From contig NZ_CP126080.1 of the NCBI RefSeq assembly GCF_030122805.1, positions 687,001 through 751,000 on the forward strand: a DNA stretch of 64,000 bases. Reading direction: 5' to 3'. Source of the stretch: Mesobacillus sp. AQ2. Its GTDB lineage: Bacteria > Bacillota > Bacilli > Bacillales > Cytobacillaceae. This document shows positions 63,031 through 64,000 of the stretch, piece by piece. The first letter of the stretch is position 1; each line of letters starts with the position of its first letter. The notes beneath the pieces were generated by a model. It ran no database searches, was not told where the DNA came from, and saw only the letters and a program-made list of their open reading frames with translations. A program made the translations under genes and the position numbers.

Positions 63031-64000
63031 ATGAAAAAGCTGCCTATTAATGAAAATGGATTGAATGCTTCGCAGCTTGTTTTTGGCTGCATGGGTCTTG
63101 GCGGAGGCTGGGATCGCAGTCCGATCGAGCCAGAGCATGTGAAACAAGCACATGAAGCAGTGGAAGCTGCGTTAGAATCAGGAATCAATATGTTTGACCA
63201 TGCAGATATTTATACGCTGGGTAAAGCAGAGAAGGTTTTTGGACAGGTTTTAAAAGAAAAGCCCGGTCTTCGCGAGGAAATCATCATCCAGTCGAAATGC
63301 GGCATTCGTTTTGGTGACCAGGAATCTGGTCTGCCAGGCAGGTATGATTTTTCAAAATCCTACATACTCGACAGTGTGGATGGCATCCTTTCAAGGCTTG
63401 GCATCGAATACCTGGACATCCTGTTGCTGCACCGTCCCGATGCATTGATGGAACCGGCCGAGGTGGGGGAAGCCTTTCATCAGCTAAAAGCCTCAGGCAA
63501 GGTGAGATCATTCGGTGTTTCCAATATGAGCGCTGGCCAAATCCGATTGCTGCAGCGGCATACCGATGAAAAAATCATCGTCAACCAGCTGGAAATGAGC
63601 CTGCATAAAATAGGCTGGGTTGATACCGGCGTCCATGTGAACCAAGAAGCTGCACGCCAGAACACCTTCCCAGACGGGACCCTCGAGTTCCTGCAAATGG
63701 AGGGAATCCAGATTCAATCCTGGGGTTCACTAGCAAAAGGGCTTTATACTGGAAAGAATATCGATAATGAAAGTGAAAGTGTCAAGCAGACCGCAGCGAT
63801 GGTGCAAAAGCTGGCCGAAGAGAAGCAAACGACACCAGAAGCGATCGTGCTCGCCTGGCTGATGAGACACCCTGCCGCCATCCAGCCTGTCATCGGCACC
63901 GTGAATCCAGAGCGGATCAAAGCATGCGGAGACGCAGTCAACATCAACCTCAGCCGCGATGAATGGTATTCATTGTATGTGAGCTCACGCGGCGTGAAAT
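63031..64000 (+). CDS. Aldo/keto reductase (YcsN-like), 3' end outside the window
   Basis: NAD(P)H-dependent oxidoreductase of the aldo/keto reductase family. 323 codons are visible and no stop is reached. The catalytic tetrad region is present: FDHADIYTLGKAE (Asp, Tyr), IIIQSKCG (Lys) and LLLHRPDALM (His). FGVSNMSAGQ and IQPVIGTVNPERI are cofactor-binding landmarks. It is close to YdhF of Escherichia coli and YcsN of Bacillus subtilis; the substrate is unknown. AAAGGAGG lies 8 bp before the ATG. Confidence 0.92.
   Translation, partial: MKKLPINENGLNASQLVFGCMGLGGGWDRSPIEPEHVKQAHEAVEAALESGINMFDHADIYTLGKAEKVFGQVLKEKPGLREEIIIQSKCGIRFGDQESGLPGRYDFSKSYILDSVDGILSRLGIEYLDILLLHRPDALMEPAEVGEAFHQLKASGKVRSFGVSNMSAGQIRLLQRHTDEKIIVNQLEMSLHKIGWVDTGVHVNQEAARQNTFPDGTLEFLQMEGIQIQSWGSLAKGLYTGKNIDNESESVKQTAAMVQKLAEEKQTTPEAIVLAWLMRHPAAIQPVIGTVNPERIKACGDAVNINLSRDEWYSLYVSSRGVK

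Overview
The window is low-to-moderate GC chromosomal DNA of a spore-forming member of the Bacillaceae (Bacillus in the wide sense; a Mesobacillus- or Cytobacillus-like genome is my guess, not something the sequence proves). Signs of this are the AGGAGG-type ribosome binding sites with many TTG and GTG starts, the Bacillus-type RNA switches (a TPP riboswitch before thiC, a glmS ribozyme, a yybP-ykoY manganese riboswitch before a terC-type gene), a glcU-gdh pair with a sigma-G-like promoter, and homologues of Bacillus genes such as ycnJ/ycnI, ytoQ, HemAT, BceRSAB and HssRS. I see no rRNA, tRNA, prophage, complete insertion sequence or CRISPR array.

Layout. 1-3.2 kb: a heme-sensor-like two-component pair whose regulator is cut by the window edge and frameshifted, then a YdhK lipoprotein next to a decayed CopB copper ATPase. 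3.6-8.5 kb: thiC with its riboswitch, a GGDEF gene relic, and glmS with its ribozyme. 8.5-14 kb: a complete mannitol locus (mtlA, mtlR, mtlF, mtlD) with cre and MtlR-like sites. 14.2-19.5 kb: copper-uptake-type ycnJ-ycnI, AlkD-like repair, ilvA and two tiny membrane proteins. 19.6-25.2 kb: a tricarboxylate transporter (tctC-tctB-tctA) with its own CitA/DcuS-type two-component system. 25.3-32.5 kb: CorA, glucose uptake and dehydrogenase, a lipoprotein, two acetyltransferases, and an HxlR regulator divergent from an MFS exporter. 32.7-37.6 kb: an operon of a 1199-residue protein with four AAA+ modules and three unrecognised membrane proteins. 37.7-42.1 kb: a two-component system, then an extremely acidic exported protein, ApbE and a ferric-reductase-like membrane protein. 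43-50.8 kb: an L,D-transpeptidase, a 52-bp tandem-repeat array, ytoQ, small membrane proteins and a Bce-type peptide-antibiotic module. 50.9-57.2 kb: EAL and GGDEF proteins, then a glycolipid-like operon (glycosyltransferase, UDP-glucose dehydrogenase, PAP2 phosphatase, second glycosyltransferase). 57.6-64 kb: HemAT, a manganese-riboswitch operon, a CorC/MpfA-type exporter, an acetyltransferase and an aldo/keto reductase cut by the window end.

How the genes work together. Most units are self-contained sense-and-transport modules: a regulator beside the transporter or enzyme it should control (MtlR with mtlAFD, the CitA-like pair with tctCBA, BceRS with BceAB, HxlR with the MFS pump, the TPP and Mn switches). 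The regions least explained by known families are the tandem AAA+ operon, the acidic-protein/ApbE/ferric-reductase cluster with a kinase carrying its own acidic sensor patch, and the intergenic repeats. Three separate intergenic arrays have the same spacing of about 21 bp, built around CGAATAAA- or TTCGCGGAA-like cores. A fourth has about 12 copies of a 52-bp unit carrying two inverted repeats each. Both spacings are near whole numbers of DNA helical turns.
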